Shown one piece after another: positions 34,043 through 42,846 of a stretch of DNA of 64,000 nt. The translations under genes were made by a program, and so were the position numbers. The notes under the pieces were generated by a model that saw only the letters and a program-made list of their open reading frames with translations, ran no database searches and was not told the origin of the DNA. Position 1 is the stretch's first letter, and every line of letters begins with the position of its first letter. The stretch spans positions 930,001 to 994,000 of the forward strand of contig NZ_JBEPOH010000001.1 of assembly GCF_040546685.1 (NCBI RefSeq), given 5' to 3'. Source of the stretch: Variovorax sp. OAS795. GTDB lineage: Bacteria > Pseudomonadota > Gammaproteobacteria > Burkholderiales > Burkholderiaceae_C.

Positions 34043-35308
34043 ATGCGTTTTTTCAAGGATCTGAGCCTTTCGGCCTTCACTGCGGGCTTCGTCGCGGTGC
34101 TCGTGGGCTTCACGAGCTCGGTGGCCATTGTGTTCCAGGCCGCGCAGGCCTTCGGCGCCACGCCCGAGGTGGCGGCTTCCTGGATGTGGGCGCTGGGCCT
34201 CGGCATGGGCCTGCCTTCCATGCTGGCTTCGCTCTGGTGGCGCAAGCCGGTGATGATCGCCTGGAGCACCCCGGGCGCCGCCGTGCTCGCGGTGGCGGCG
34301 GGAAGCTACGGCATGAACGAAGCCGTCGGCGCTTTCATCGTCTGCGCGGCGTTGATCGTGCTGGCGGGTGCCACGGGCTGGTTCGAGCGCGTGATGAACA
34401 GGATCCCGATGGCGCTGGCTTCCGCCCTGCTGGCCGGGGTGCTCGCGCGCTTCGGGCTCGAGGCATTCGTTGCGGCCCGCACGGCGCTGCCGCTGGTGCT
34501 GCTGATGCTCGGCACCTACCTGGCCGCGAGGCGCCTGCTGCCGCGCTATGCGGTGCCGGTCACGCTGATGGTGGCCGTGGCCTTCGTCGCGGCGCGCGGG
34601 GAGCTGGCCTGGTCGGCGGTGCATTTCGCGTTCACCTGGCCCGTGTTCACCATGCCGGTGTTCACCTGGCAGGCCATCGTGAGCCTGGCCCTGCCGCTCT
34701 TCATCGTGACCATGGCATCGCAGAACCTGCCGGGCGTGGCGGCGATCCGCGCCGCGGGCTACACCGACATGCCCATCAGCAAGCTCATCACGATCAGCGG
34801 GCTCGCCACGCTGGTGCTCGCGCCCTTCGGCGCCTTCGCGCTGAACCTCGGCGCGATCACCGCGGCCATCTGCATGGGCCGTGAGGCGCACGAGGATCCG
34901 GCCCGGCGCTACACGGCAGCCGTGAGCTGCGGCGCGATCTACGTGGTGATCGGCCTGTTCGGCGCGGCCGTGACCGGGCTGCTCACGGCCTTTCCGAAGG
35001 AGCTGGTGGCCGCCATCGCGGGCCTGGCGCTGCTCGGCACCATCGGCGCCGGGCTGGCCGCCGCGGTGCGCGACGAGCCGCACCGCGAGGCCGCGATCAT
35101 CACGTTCCTGGTCACGCTCTCGGGCGTGGCCATCGCGGGCATCGGCTCGGCCTTCTGGGGCGTGGTGGCCGGGGCCCTGGCGCTCGCGGTGCAGCAGGCG
35201 GGGCGCACAAAGGCCTCCGCCGGCAAGGACATCGCGGCTTCCGGCAACATCGCGCCAGACAGCAGCAACATGGCGGCCACACCCGGCGCCCGAAAGACTC
35301 CCAGATGA
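34043..35308 (+). CDS. BenE-family benzoate/aromatic transporter
   Basis: A 421-residue membrane protein of the BenE benzoate:H+ symporter family with about 11-12 hydrophobic segments. AGFVAVLVGFTSSVAIVFQAA opens the first, AWSTPGAAVLAVAAG contains a conserved half-helix, and MASQNLPGVAAIRAAGY is a strong family signature. The last 40 residues are hydrophilic. It overlaps gshB by four bases (ATGA), so both are probably co-transcribed, an unusual link between a transporter and glutathione synthesis. A CACAAT box ends seven bases before the ATG, so the mRNA may be nearly leaderless if that box is real. The true substrate need not be benzoate. Confidence 0.88.
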   Translation: MRFFKDLSLSAFTAGFVAVLVGFTSSVAIVFQAAQAFGATPEVAASWMWALGLGMGLPSMLASLWWRKPVMIAWSTPGAAVLAVAAGSYGMNEAVGAFIVCAALIVLAGATGWFERVMNRIPMALASALLAGVLARFGLEAFVAARTALPLVLLMLGTYLAARRLLPRYAVPVTLMVAVAFVAARGELAWSAVHFAFTWPVFTMPVFTWQAIVSLALPLFIVTMASQNLPGVAAIRAAGYTDMPISKLITISGLATLVLAPFGAFALNLGAITAAICMGREAHEDPARRYTAAVSCGAIYVVIGLFGAAVTGLLTAFPKELVAAIAGLALLGTIGAGLAAAVRDEPHREAAIITFLVTLSGVAIAGIGSAFWGVVAGALALAVQQAGRTKASAGKDIAASGNIAPDSSNMAATPGARKTPR

Positions 35309-36258
35309 AAAACATCCTCTTCGTCGCCGATCCGCTCGACCACTTCAAGATCTACAAGGACACCACGTTCTCGATGATGCGCGAGGCGCAGCGCCGCGGC
35401 CACCGCATCGCGGCCTGCCTGCCCGAAGACCTGCAGTGGGTGTCGGGCGGCGTGGTCACGGCCAACGTGCAGCAGATCACCCTTACCGGTGACAGCAAGG
35501 CCTGGTACCGCGAGGACATCCGGGAGTCGAAGGCGCTGAAGGACTTCGATGCCGTTCTGATGCGCAAGGACCCGCCCTTCGACGCCGAGTACATCTACGC
35601 CACCCACCTGCTGGAGCAGGCCGAGCGCGAAGGCGCGCGCGTGGTCAACAAGCCGCGCGCGCTGCGCGACCATCCCGAGAAGCTCGCGATCATGGAGTTT
35701 CCGCAGTTCACCACGCCCACGCTGGTGACGCGCAGCGCCCAGGCCGTGCGCGACTTCCATGCCGAGCACGGCGACATCATCCTGAAGCCGCTCGACGGCA
35801 TGGGCGGCATGGGCATCTTCCGCGTCAGGCAGGATGCGCTGAACCTAGGCTCCATCGTCGAGACGCTGAACAAGAACGGCGCCGAGACCATCATGGTGCA
35901 GCGTTTCGTGCCCGACATCGTGCAGGGCGACAAGCGCATCCTGATCATCGCGGGCGAGCCGGCGCCCTTCGTGCTGGCGCGCATTCCGCAGGGCTCCGAG
36001 GTGCGCGGCAACCTTGCGGCCGGCGGCAAGGGCGTGGCGCAGCCGCTCACGCCGCGCAATCGCGAGATCGCCGAAACCGTGGGCCGCGCGCTCGCGCCGC
36101 GCGGGCTGCTCCTCATCGGGCTCGACGTGATCGGCGACTCGGTCACCGAGATCAACGTGACCAGCCCGACCTGCTTCCAGGAGATCACCGAGCAGACCGG
36201 TTTCGACGTGCCGGCGATGTTCATCGACGCGCTGGAGGCGCACCTGGCCCGCGCCTGA
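35305..36258 (+). CDS. gshB: glutathione synthetase
   Basis: A 317-residue ATP-grasp ligase that adds glycine to gamma-glutamylcysteine. The N-terminus MKNILFVADPLDHFKIYKD is typical; RKDPPFDAEYIYATHLLE, ILKPLDGMGGMGIFR (glycine-rich loop) and EINVTSPTCFQEI complete the substrate and ATP sites. Length is normal. Its ATG overlaps the benE stop by four bases. It converges with the glutamine amidotransferase gene, with 18 bp between stops. In many Burkholderiales gshB is followed by PTS genes; here it is not. Confidence 0.96.
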   Translation: MKNILFVADPLDHFKIYKDTTFSMMREAQRRGHRIAACLPEDLQWVSGGVVTANVQQITLTGDSKAWYREDIRESKALKDFDAVLMRKDPPFDAEYIYATHLLEQAEREGARVVNKPRALRDHPEKLAIMEFPQFTTPTLVTRSAQAVRDFHAEHGDIILKPLDGMGGMGIFRVRQDALNLGSIVETLNKNGAETIMVQRFVPDIVQGDKRILIIAGEPAPFVLARIPQGSEVRGNLAAGGKGVAQPLTPRNREIAETVGRALAPRGLLLIGLDVIGDSVTEINVTSPTCFQEITEQTGFDVPAMFIDALEAHLARA

Positions 36259-36276
36259 GGCGCAGCGGCGCGCCGT

Positions 36277-37044
36277 TCAGCGCGGCGCCAGCTGGCCGTC
36301 CACGAACACGTGCAGCTCGCCCGGCGCGAAGGCGGTCCACTGCTCGTTGGTGGTGAGCGGCGAGGTCACCACCACCGCCACGCGGTCGTTCGGCGTGGTG
36401 TGCTTGGCAAAGTCGATCTCCAGGTCTTCGTCCGACAGCTGCGCGGTCACGAAGGGATGGCGCCGCTCCACGTACCAGAGGTTCGTCGAGGCATGGGCCC
36501 AGAGCGCCTGGCCGTTCGACAGCATGAAGTTGAAGGTGCCATGGCCCGCAAGCTGCGGCGCCAGCTCGCGCAGCGTGAGCGTGAGCTCCGCGATGCTCGG
36601 CACGCCCGCATGCGACTTGGCCAGCTCCTGCATCAGCCAGCAGAAGGCATGCTCGCTGTCGGTGTCGCCCACGGGATGGAAGTTGCCGTGCAGCCGCGGG
36701 CGGAATTCCTTCAGGTCGCCGTTGTGGGCGAACACCCAGTAGCGGCCCCACAGCTCGCGCACGAAGGGATGGCAGTTCTGCAGGTTGACGGCGCCCTGCG
36801 TCGCCTTGCGGATGTGCGCAATGACGTTGCGGCTCTGGATCGGGTAGCGCCGGATCAGCTCGGCCACCGGCGATTCGCTCGCGGGCATGTGGTCGACGAA
36901 GTGGCGCAGCCCGCGGTCCTCGAAGAACGCGATGCCCCAGCCGTCGGCATGGTGGTCGGTGCGGCCCCCGCGCTGGGCGAAGCCCGTGAAGCTGAAGGCC
37001 ACGTCCGTGGGGGTGTTGCAGTTCATTCCGAGCAGTTGGCACAT
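36277..37044 (-). CDS. class II glutamine amidotransferase (YafJ-like)
   Basis: A 255-residue Ntn-hydrolase of the type II glutamine amidotransferase family, similar to YafJ and the EgtC group. Cys2, exposed after removal of Met1, would be the nucleophile. Supporting motifs are DGWGIAFFED, HIRKATQGAVNLQNCHPF, WVFAHNGDLKEF and VGDTDSEHAFCWLM. There is no synthase domain, so the product may be a stand-alone amidase acting on a small gamma-glutamyl compound. It follows the ABC receptor gene by 50 bp on the same strand and converges with gshB; a glutathione-related role is possible but unproven. Confidence 0.88.
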   Translation of the reverse strand: MCQLLGMNCNTPTDVAFSFTGFAQRGGRTDHHADGWGIAFFEDRGLRHFVDHMPASESPVAELIRRYPIQSRNVIAHIRKATQGAVNLQNCHPFVRELWGRYWVFAHNGDLKEFRPRLHGNFHPVGDTDSEHAFCWLMQELAKSHAGVPSIAELTLTLRELAPQLAGHGTFNFMLSNGQALWAHASTNLWYVERRHPFVTAQLSDEDLEIDFAKHTTPNDRVAVVVTSPLTTNEQWTAFAPGELHVFVDGQLAPR

Positions 37045-37094
37045 GGCGCTATTAAAGCGCGTGCGGCAGCCGCCCGGCGAAACCCCCGGACCGC

Positions 37095-38234
37095 TCAGCG
37101 AACGAAGCGGCCTTCGGGCGTGACGCGCACCATCTCGATGAAGCGCGAACCGGTGGTGGCACCGGTCGAAAAGTCGATGTCCATGCCGGCCAGGCGCAGC
37201 TTCAGTGCGCGCAGTGTCGCATGCAGGCGCGCGCGCGTCAGGTCGCGCCCGGTGCGCTTGATCGCCTCGATCATCACGAGGCCGTTCAGGTAGCCCTCGA
37301 AGCTGCCGTAGCCCACCGGCACCTGCGCGCGTTCGGCCAGCCGGCGGTAGTCGCGCGTGACGGATTCCACTTCGCCCCAGGGGTAGGGCGTGACCTGCGA
37401 GATGGCCAGGCCGCCGGCCTGCAGCGGAACCACCTTGGCCGTGACTTCGCCCGACACCACCGACATGCCGTAGAACATCGGCTTGCTGCCGGCGGCATAC
37501 ATCGCCTTGATTACTTCGCCGGTCACCGTGCCGGCCAGGTACATCAGCACGGCCTGGGGCTGGCTGTCGGCCAGCACCTTGCCCGCTGCGGCGGAGGTCG
37601 AGCCGTCGCCCTTGACCGACACCACGGCCGTAGGCGTCATCTTGTGGGTGGACATGGCACCCTCGATCAGCTTCACCGCCTCGAGGCCGCCGGGGTTGTC
37701 CAGGTGGGCGATCGCGATCTTGTTCACGCCGATGGTGACCAGGTGCTCGACCAGCGCCTGCGCTTCACGCGAGTTGCTGGCGCGCACGAAGTAGGCCGAG
37801 CCTGCCACGCGCTCGCGCGCGCTGTCGCCCACGCCGTAGCCGCCGACGCTGGGCGCACCGCTTTGCTGCAGCAGCTTGGCCGCGGCAGAGGTGGTGCCCG
37901 AGCCCACGCAGCCGAAGAACGCGAACACATGGTGGTCGTTCAGCAGCTTGCCGTAGTTTTCCAGCGCCTTCTCGGGCTTGAGTTCGTCGTCCAGCGCCAC
38001 GAACTTGATCTTGCGACCGCCCACGCCGCCCTGCTCGTTGACCGCGTCGAAAGCCAGCGCGGCGCCGTTGTGCACCACCTTGATCTGCGAGCCGAGGGGG
38101 CCGCTCAACACCGCGGAACTACCGAGCACGATCTCGCTGTCGCTCACGCCCGCTTCGGCCGCATGCGCGGACGACAGCCCGGCCAGGCCGGCGGCAAGGA
38201 CCGCCGTCGAGGCGACAAAACTTCTGCGCTGCAT
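37095..38234 (-). CDS. ABC transporter periplasmic substrate-binding protein (branched-chain amino acid type)
   Basis: A receptor of the LivK/Leu-Ile-Val-binding (type I periplasmic fold) family, about 379 residues from ATG at 38234. The N-terminus MQRRSFVASTAVLAAGLAGL is a signal peptide with a twin-arginine-like RR, cleaved near AHA. IVLGSSAVLSGPLGSQIK and FAFFGCVGSGTTSAAAKLL are family-typical. ATG codons at 38244 and 38252 would add a few residues but do not improve the signal peptide. No Liv-type permease or ATPase lies beside it, so it is an orphan receptor. Ligand unknown: amino acid, amide or aromatic compound. An AT-rich direct repeat sits just upstream. Confidence 0.88.
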   Translation of the reverse strand: MQRRSFVASTAVLAAGLAGLSSAHAAEAGVSDSEIVLGSSAVLSGPLGSQIKVVHNGAALAFDAVNEQGGVGGRKIKFVALDDELKPEKALENYGKLLNDHHVFAFFGCVGSGTTSAAAKLLQQSGAPSVGGYGVGDSARERVAGSAYFVRASNSREAQALVEHLVTIGVNKIAIAHLDNPGGLEAVKLIEGAMSTHKMTPTAVVSVKGDGSTSAAAGKVLADSQPQAVLMYLAGTVTGEVIKAMYAAGSKPMFYGMSVVSGEVTAKVVPLQAGGLAISQVTPYPWGEVESVTRDYRRLAERAQVPVGYGSFEGYLNGLVMIEAIKRTGRDLTRARLHATLRALKLRLAGMDIDFSTGATTGSRFIEMVRVTPEGRFVR

Positions 38235-38255
38235 AGGAGCCCATTCCATCATTAG

Positions 38256-38272
38256 CTAACAATACTAACAAT
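38256..38272. repeat. tandem CTAACAAT direct repeat upstream of the ABC receptor gene
   Basis: CTAACAAT occurs at 38256-38263 and again at 38265-38272, a nine-base period, inside an AT-rich patch of a GC-rich genome. It lies 22-38 bp before the receptor ATG and could be part of the promoter or a regulator site. Only two copies are present. Confidence 0.45.
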
Positions 38273-38306
38273 TAGAAACGATGGAGTCTTAGGTATTACT
38301 TGGGGC

Positions 38307-39791
38307 TTACCCTTGGTGCGCGGGCCGGCGCAGCTGCCAGGCCGCACAGATGGCGAGGGCGCAGAGCGCCGCCAACATCAGGAACACCTCGTCGAACGCC
38401 GCCAGCCTCGCCGGGCTGCTCGCCGGGTTGGCCAGCGAGTCGCCATGCGCCGCCAGGCGCCACTCGAGCACGATGGCGCAGAGGCTCACGCCGGCCGCGC
38501 CGCCCAGCATGCGCAGGAAGTTGATGGCGCTCGCGCCCTGCGGGATCAGCGGCTTGGCCAGCGGCCGCATCGAGCCCAGGTTGAGCGACGGCAGGATGAA
38601 GCCCAGCCCGATGCGCCCGATGATGGCGAACGCCACCAGCAGCCACAGTGCGCTGTCGAGCCGGAGCACCACCATGAGCGCGAAGGAGGCCGCCAGCAGC
38701 GCCAGTCCGATGCTCACCAGCAGCCACGTCGGCTGCCGGTCGGCCAGCCGGCCGACGCCGGCGATGGCCACGGCCAGCACGATGCCCGCCGGCAGCAGGA
38801 TGGTGCCCACGTGCGAGGCCGAGAGCTGCAGCCCGACCTGCATGTACACCGGCAGCAGGTAGGTGGAGCCGAACAGCGCCGTGCCGTAGATGAAGGCGAC
38901 CACGCTGCCCATGGCGAATTGCCGGTACTTGAAAAGCGCCAGGTTCATCAGCGGCTCGCCGCCCGAGGCCGCGATCCGGCGCTGCCACCACACGAAGCCC
39001 GCAAACGCCAGCACCGCGCCCGCCAGCAGCAGGGCCGCCTGCACCGGCGAATCGCCGCGCAGCGCGACCAGGCCGTTCAGCAGGCACAGGGTGCCCGCGG
39101 TGCCCAGCGCGAGGCCGCGCCAGTCGAGCCCGCTGCCGCGCGAGGCGGCCACGCCGCCGGGCGCCGTGGTGGGCACGAACTTGAACGCCAGCCAGAGCGA
39201 GGCCAGGCAGAACGGCACCACCATGAAGAAGATGGAGCGCCAGCCGAACAGGTCGACCAGCACGCCGCCGATGCTCGGGCCGATGGCCGGCGCCAGCACC
39301 GCGCCCATGCCGAAGATGCCGCTGGCGCGGCCCTGCTCGTGCGGCTCGAAGGCGCGCAGGATGATGATGGCCGGAATCGGCTGCACCACGCCCGCAGCCA
39401 GCCCTTCGGCCACGCGCGCCAGCAGCACCAGCGAGAAGTCGTTGGCCAGGCCGCCGGCCACGCCGCCCGCGAGCAGCAGCACCATGGTGCCCGCGTAGGT
39501 GCGCCGGTAGCCGTAGCGCGACAGCAGCCAGGGCGTGGTCAGCATGGAGACGGTCATGGCCACCATGAAGCCCGAACTCACCCATTGCGCCCGCTCCTGG
39601 CCGAGCGAGAAGTGGTGGCTCATGCCCGGAATCGCCACGTTGACGATGGTCGAGGACATGATCGATGCCATGACCCCCACCATGACCGAGAGCAGCAGGT
39701 ACCAGCGGTAGCGCGGGCCATGGCGCTCGCGCAGCGCTCCGAGGGAGGGCGGGGCCGGGGACGCGGTTTCTGGCGGGGGAATGGGGGTCAT
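38307..39791 (-). CDS. DHA2-family (EmrB/QacA) multidrug efflux MFS transporter
   Basis: A 494-residue major facilitator with about 14 transmembrane segments, the DHA2 drug:proton antiporter type. The first helix reads SVMVGVMASIMSSTIVNVAIP, where the TIVNVAIP stretch is diagnostic; APAIGPSIGGVLVDLFGWR contains antiporter motif C. The membrane-fusion partner (EmrA-like) is absent from the neighbourhood. It is divergent from the metallopeptidase gene with 126 bp between, and the ABC receptor starts 73 bp after its stop. No regulator is adjacent. Substrate is unknown. Confidence 0.92.
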   Translation of the reverse strand: MTPIPPPETASPAPPSLGALRERHGPRYRWYLLLSVMVGVMASIMSSTIVNVAIPGMSHHFSLGQERAQWVSSGFMVAMTVSMLTTPWLLSRYGYRRTYAGTMVLLLAGGVAGGLANDFSLVLLARVAEGLAAGVVQPIPAIIILRAFEPHEQGRASGIFGMGAVLAPAIGPSIGGVLVDLFGWRSIFFMVVPFCLASLWLAFKFVPTTAPGGVAASRGSGLDWRGLALGTAGTLCLLNGLVALRGDSPVQAALLLAGAVLAFAGFVWWQRRIAASGGEPLMNLALFKYRQFAMGSVVAFIYGTALFGSTYLLPVYMQVGLQLSASHVGTILLPAGIVLAVAIAGVGRLADRQPTWLLVSIGLALLAASFALMVVLRLDSALWLLVAFAIIGRIGLGFILPSLNLGSMRPLAKPLIPQGASAINFLRMLGGAAGVSLCAIVLEWRLAAHGDSLANPASSPARLAAFDEVFLMLAALCALAICAAWQLRRPAHQG

Positions 39792-39917
39792 GGGAGAGCG
39801 GGCCGGCCTGGATGCGGTTCCGTCGTCCTACAAGCATATCGGTCTTTGCGCGCGAGGCTGGCTCCGCGCCGCCGCACAATGCATGCGCTGTCCCGCCCTG
39901 CCTCCCAGAACAACGAC

Positions 39918-41312
39918 ATGAATCTCCCATCCGGCGCCATCGCCAAAGCCCCCGATCCCGGCGCCCCGCCCAATCTCGCGTCCGAGCTGGCGGCCCCCAC
40001 CGTCAGCCGTGCCTACCGCTGCCAGTGCGGCCGCCCGGTGTTCCTGCGCAACAGCCAGTGCCTGGCCTGCGGCACGCCGCTCGGGTATGTGATCGACCGG
40101 CTTGGCGTGGTGCCGCTGGCGCCGGTGCCTGCCGAATCCGGCGACGAAGGGCAGGGCGAGGGCGCCGAGCCCGACAGCTTCACCGTGTTCGGCAACCCGG
40201 ACGGCAAGCGCTACCGCCGCTGTGCCAACCTGCTGACCGCCGCCAGCTGCAACTGGATGGTGCCGGCGCCGCGCGAGGGCGACGACGCGTCGTCCGACGC
40301 CGATGGCCTCGCCCCGGGCTACTGCCTGTCCTGCAGCGTCACCCGCACCATTCCCGACCTTTCGGTGGAGAGCAACGGCGAGCTCTGGCGCAAGCTCGAG
40401 CATGCGAAGCGGCGGCTCATCTCGCAACTGCTGGCGCTCGGGCTGCCGGTGGTCAGCCGCCATGCCGATCCGGTGCACGGCCTGGCCTTCGACTTTCTCA
40501 GCAACATGCCGGGCAGCCCGCACGTGATGACCGGGCACGAGCACGGCGTCATCACCCTCAATGCCGAGGAGGCCGAGGACGCGGTGCGCGAGCGCATCCG
40601 CGCCGAGATGCGCGAGCCCTACCGCACGCTGCTCGGCCATTTCCGCCATGAGATCGGCCACTACTACTGGGACCTGCTGGTGCAGCCCACGCCCTGGCTC
40701 GAAGAGTTTCGCGCGCTGTTCGGCGACGAGCGCGCCGACTACTCCGCGGCGCTGCAGCGGCACTACGAACAGGGCCCTCCACCCGACTGGGCCAACCGCT
40801 TCGTGAGCAGCTATGCCAGCATGCATCCGTGGGAAGACTGGGCCGAGACCTGGGCCCACTACCTTCACATGGCCGACACCACCGACACGGCCATGAGCTT
40901 CGGCGTGGACGCCACCAACGTGGAACTCGCGAGCGACCTCTTCGCCACCGACGACCTGTGGCAGCCCGAGCACCCGGGCGCGGCCAAGTTCCTGGACTTC
41001 CTCAACGGCTGGGTGCTGCTCACCAACGTGCTCAACGAACTCTCGCGCAGCATGGGGCAGCCCGACTACTACCCCTTCGTGCTGCCGCGCGCGGCCGTGG
41101 GCAAGCTGCAGTTCATCCATTGCGTGGTCACGCAGCAGCGCGACAGCACGGTATCGACCGCGGCCGCGCCCGATGTGCCGCAACCCGAGGAGGCCGCGCC
41201 TGACGCTATCGAACCGGCTCAGGGGCCTGCGCCATCGGAGCCGCAGCCGGAAGCGCAGTCACAGGTGCAATCGCAATCGCAGGGCCAGCAGCAGGGCACC
41301 ACTCAATTCTGA
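39918..41312 (+). CDS. zinc-ribbon putative zinc-dependent metallopeptidase
   Basis: A 464-residue protein related to the putative zinc-binding metallopeptidases of COG4307. An N-terminal zinc ribbon has Cys35, Cys37, Cys48 and Cys51 (RCQCGRPVFLRNSQCLACG), and a second cysteine set is at about 102, 111, 136 and 139. The catalytic motif is HEIGH at 244-248 in FRHEIGHYYWDLL, with PWEDWAETWAHYLHMADT downstream as the likely third ligand helix. The C-terminal 60 residues are proline-, glutamate- and glutamine-rich. No signal peptide is visible, so a cytoplasmic location is inferred. ATG at 39918 is taken; the longer open frame is the MFS antisense. Substrate unknown. Confidence 0.82.
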   Translation: MNLPSGAIAKAPDPGAPPNLASELAAPTVSRAYRCQCGRPVFLRNSQCLACGTPLGYVIDRLGVVPLAPVPAESGDEGQGEGAEPDSFTVFGNPDGKRYRRCANLLTAASCNWMVPAPREGDDASSDADGLAPGYCLSCSVTRTIPDLSVESNGELWRKLEHAKRRLISQLLALGLPVVSRHADPVHGLAFDFLSNMPGSPHVMTGHEHGVITLNAEEAEDAVRERIRAEMREPYRTLLGHFRHEIGHYYWDLLVQPTPWLEEFRALFGDERADYSAALQRHYEQGPPPDWANRFVSSYASMHPWEDWAETWAHYLHMADTTDTAMSFGVDATNVELASDLFATDDLWQPEHPGAAKFLDFLNGWVLLTNVLNELSRSMGQPDYYPFVLPRAAVGKLQFIHCVVTQQRDSTVSTAAAPDVPQPEEAAPDAIEPAQGPAPSEPQPEAQSQVQSQSQGQQQGTTQF

Positions 41313-41542
41313 GCCGCGGCTGCCGGCGTTCCCGCGGCGCAGCGCGCGCAGATGCAGGCCTTGCCGCGCGAAGCCGCCGGCAGCGACGCGAGCGGCGCAT
41401 TGCGGAAGTCCGTCGCCATGCACCAGCACGGCGGCTGCGGCTCGCCGGTTTCGCGCGCGGTTTCCATCGCGCAGCGGTTCTCTTCGCCGCACAGCGGACA
41501 GCGCGTGGCATCGATCGCATCGACGGGGGACGGCGTGCGCAT
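41303..41542 (-). CDS. small cysteine-rich CWC-family protein
   Basis: A 79-residue protein with eight cysteines (15, 18, 24, 39, 41, 63, 65, 68) that include the naming CWC motif in QPPCWCMATDF, as in the cysteine-rich CWC family. Pairs such as CPLC and CICARC suggest zinc binding. Its ATG shares one base with the stop of the PPi-PFK gene (TGATG), implying translational coupling. Homologues are uncharacterised. It converges on the metallopeptidase gene, whose 3' end overlaps it by 10 bp. Confidence 0.75.
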   Translation of the reverse strand: MRTPSPVDAIDATRCPLCGEENRCAMETARETGEPQPPCWCMATDFRNAPLASLPAASRGKACICARCAAGTPAAAAQN

Positions 41543-42798
41543 CAGGCGAGCTCGAAGGCCGGCAGCTTCTTTGTCACCGCCACGTTCCGCAAGGTGGCGT
41601 ACACCGGCAGTCCGTTGCGGTAGGCGGGGTAGTCCTCGCCCTCGATCAGCGGCAGCAGGTAGAGCCTGCACTTGTCGGTGATGCCCCAGCCGTCCTCCGA
41701 GATGAAGTCGCGCGGCATCGGCTTCTCGACGTTCGCCACCGCATCGAGCGGTGCGCTGCCGATGCGGTAGGCATAGGGTGCGTCGCAAGTGCGTTCGATG
41801 GTCGGCATCACGGCGTTGCGGCCTTCGAGCGCGAGCTCGACCGCGCGCTGCCCGAGCTCGTAGGCCTGCCGCACGTCGGTGGCCGAGGCGATGTGCCGCG
41901 CCGCGCGCTGCAGGTAGTCGGCCACGGCCCAGTGGAACTTGTGGCCCAGCGCGTCCTTGACCATCTGCGCCACCACCGGTGCGGCGCCGCCCAGCTGCGC
42001 ATGGCCGAACGCGTCGCGCGTGCCCTGTTCGGCCAGGAAGCTTCCGTCCGGGTAGTGGCAGCCTTCGGAAACCACCACCGAGCAGTAGCCGTGCTGCTTC
42101 ACCAGCGCATCGACGCGCGCGAGAAAGCGCGCCTTGTCGAACTCGATCTCCGGAAACAGCACCACCACCGGAATGCCATGGTCCGCCGCCAGCCCGCCCG
42201 CCGCGGCGATCCATCCCGCATGCCGGCCCATGACCTCGAGCACGAACACCTTGGTGGAGGTGGCCGCCATCGAGCGCACGTCGAAAGAGGCCTCCAGCGT
42301 CGACACCGCCACGTACTTGGCCACCGAGCCGAAGCCCGGGCAGCAGTCGGTCAGCGGCAGGTCGTTGTCGATGGTCTTGGGTACGTGGATGGCCTGCAGC
42401 GGATAGCCGAGCGACTGCGACAGCTGGCTCACCTTGAAGCAGGTGTCGGCCGAATCGCCGCCGCCGTTGTAGAAGAAGTAGCCGATGCCGTGCGCCTTGA
42501 ACACCTCGATGAGACGCTCGTACTCGCGCCGGTTCTTCTCGAGCGACTTGAGCTTGTAGCGGCACGAGCCGAAGGCGCCTGCGGGCGTGGAGCGCAGCGC
42601 CGCGATGGCCTCGGCCGGCTCGGCGCCGGTGTCGATCAGGTCCTCGGTCAGCGCGCCGATGATGCCGTTGCGCCCGGCATAGAGCTGGCCGATGCGGTCA
42701 GGGTGTTTCCGTGCCGTCTCGATCACGCCGCAGGCCGACGCGTTGATGACCGAGGTGACGCCGCCCGACTGGGCGTAGAAGGCGTTGAGGATGGGCAT
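41542..42798 (-). CDS. pfp: pyrophosphate-dependent 6-phosphofructokinase
   Basis: A 418-residue phosphofructokinase. Two sequence marks point to PPi and not ATP as phosphoryl donor: Asp115 in NGGGDSADT replaces the glycine of ATP enzymes, and Lys141 in PKTIDNDL replaces the glycine of PGTIDND. The fructose-6-phosphate site MGRHAGW is present. The PPi enzyme is reversible and works in glycolysis or gluconeogenesis; it could link the glycogen cluster to central metabolism. It starts 48 bp after the acyl-CoA dehydrogenase stop on the same strand and is coupled to the CWC gene at its 3' end. Confidence 0.92.
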   Translation of the reverse strand: MPILNAFYAQSGGVTSVINASACGVIETARKHPDRIGQLYAGRNGIIGALTEDLIDTGAEPAEAIAALRSTPAGAFGSCRYKLKSLEKNRREYERLIEVFKAHGIGYFFYNGGGDSADTCFKVSQLSQSLGYPLQAIHVPKTIDNDLPLTDCCPGFGSVAKYVAVSTLEASFDVRSMAATSTKVFVLEVMGRHAGWIAAAGGLAADHGIPVVVLFPEIEFDKARFLARVDALVKQHGYCSVVVSEGCHYPDGSFLAEQGTRDAFGHAQLGGAAPVVAQMVKDALGHKFHWAVADYLQRAARHIASATDVRQAYELGQRAVELALEGRNAVMPTIERTCDAPYAYRIGSAPLDAVANVEKPMPRDFISEDGWGITDKCRLYLLPLIEGEDYPAYRNGLPVYATLRNVAVTKKLPAFELA

Positions 42799-42846
42799 GC
42801 GGCCATTCTCCCGCAGCCCTTCGCCGGGCGCCAGTGACGCTGTGTT

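Noticed and set aside
34031..34043. CACAAT as proof of a leaderless benE mRNA
   Set aside because: A six-base box without a -35 partner occurs often by chance; kept only as a remark.
41173..42837. Long forward frame opposite the PFK gene
   Set aside because: Antisense of a conserved phosphofructokinase; no motif found in the forward product.
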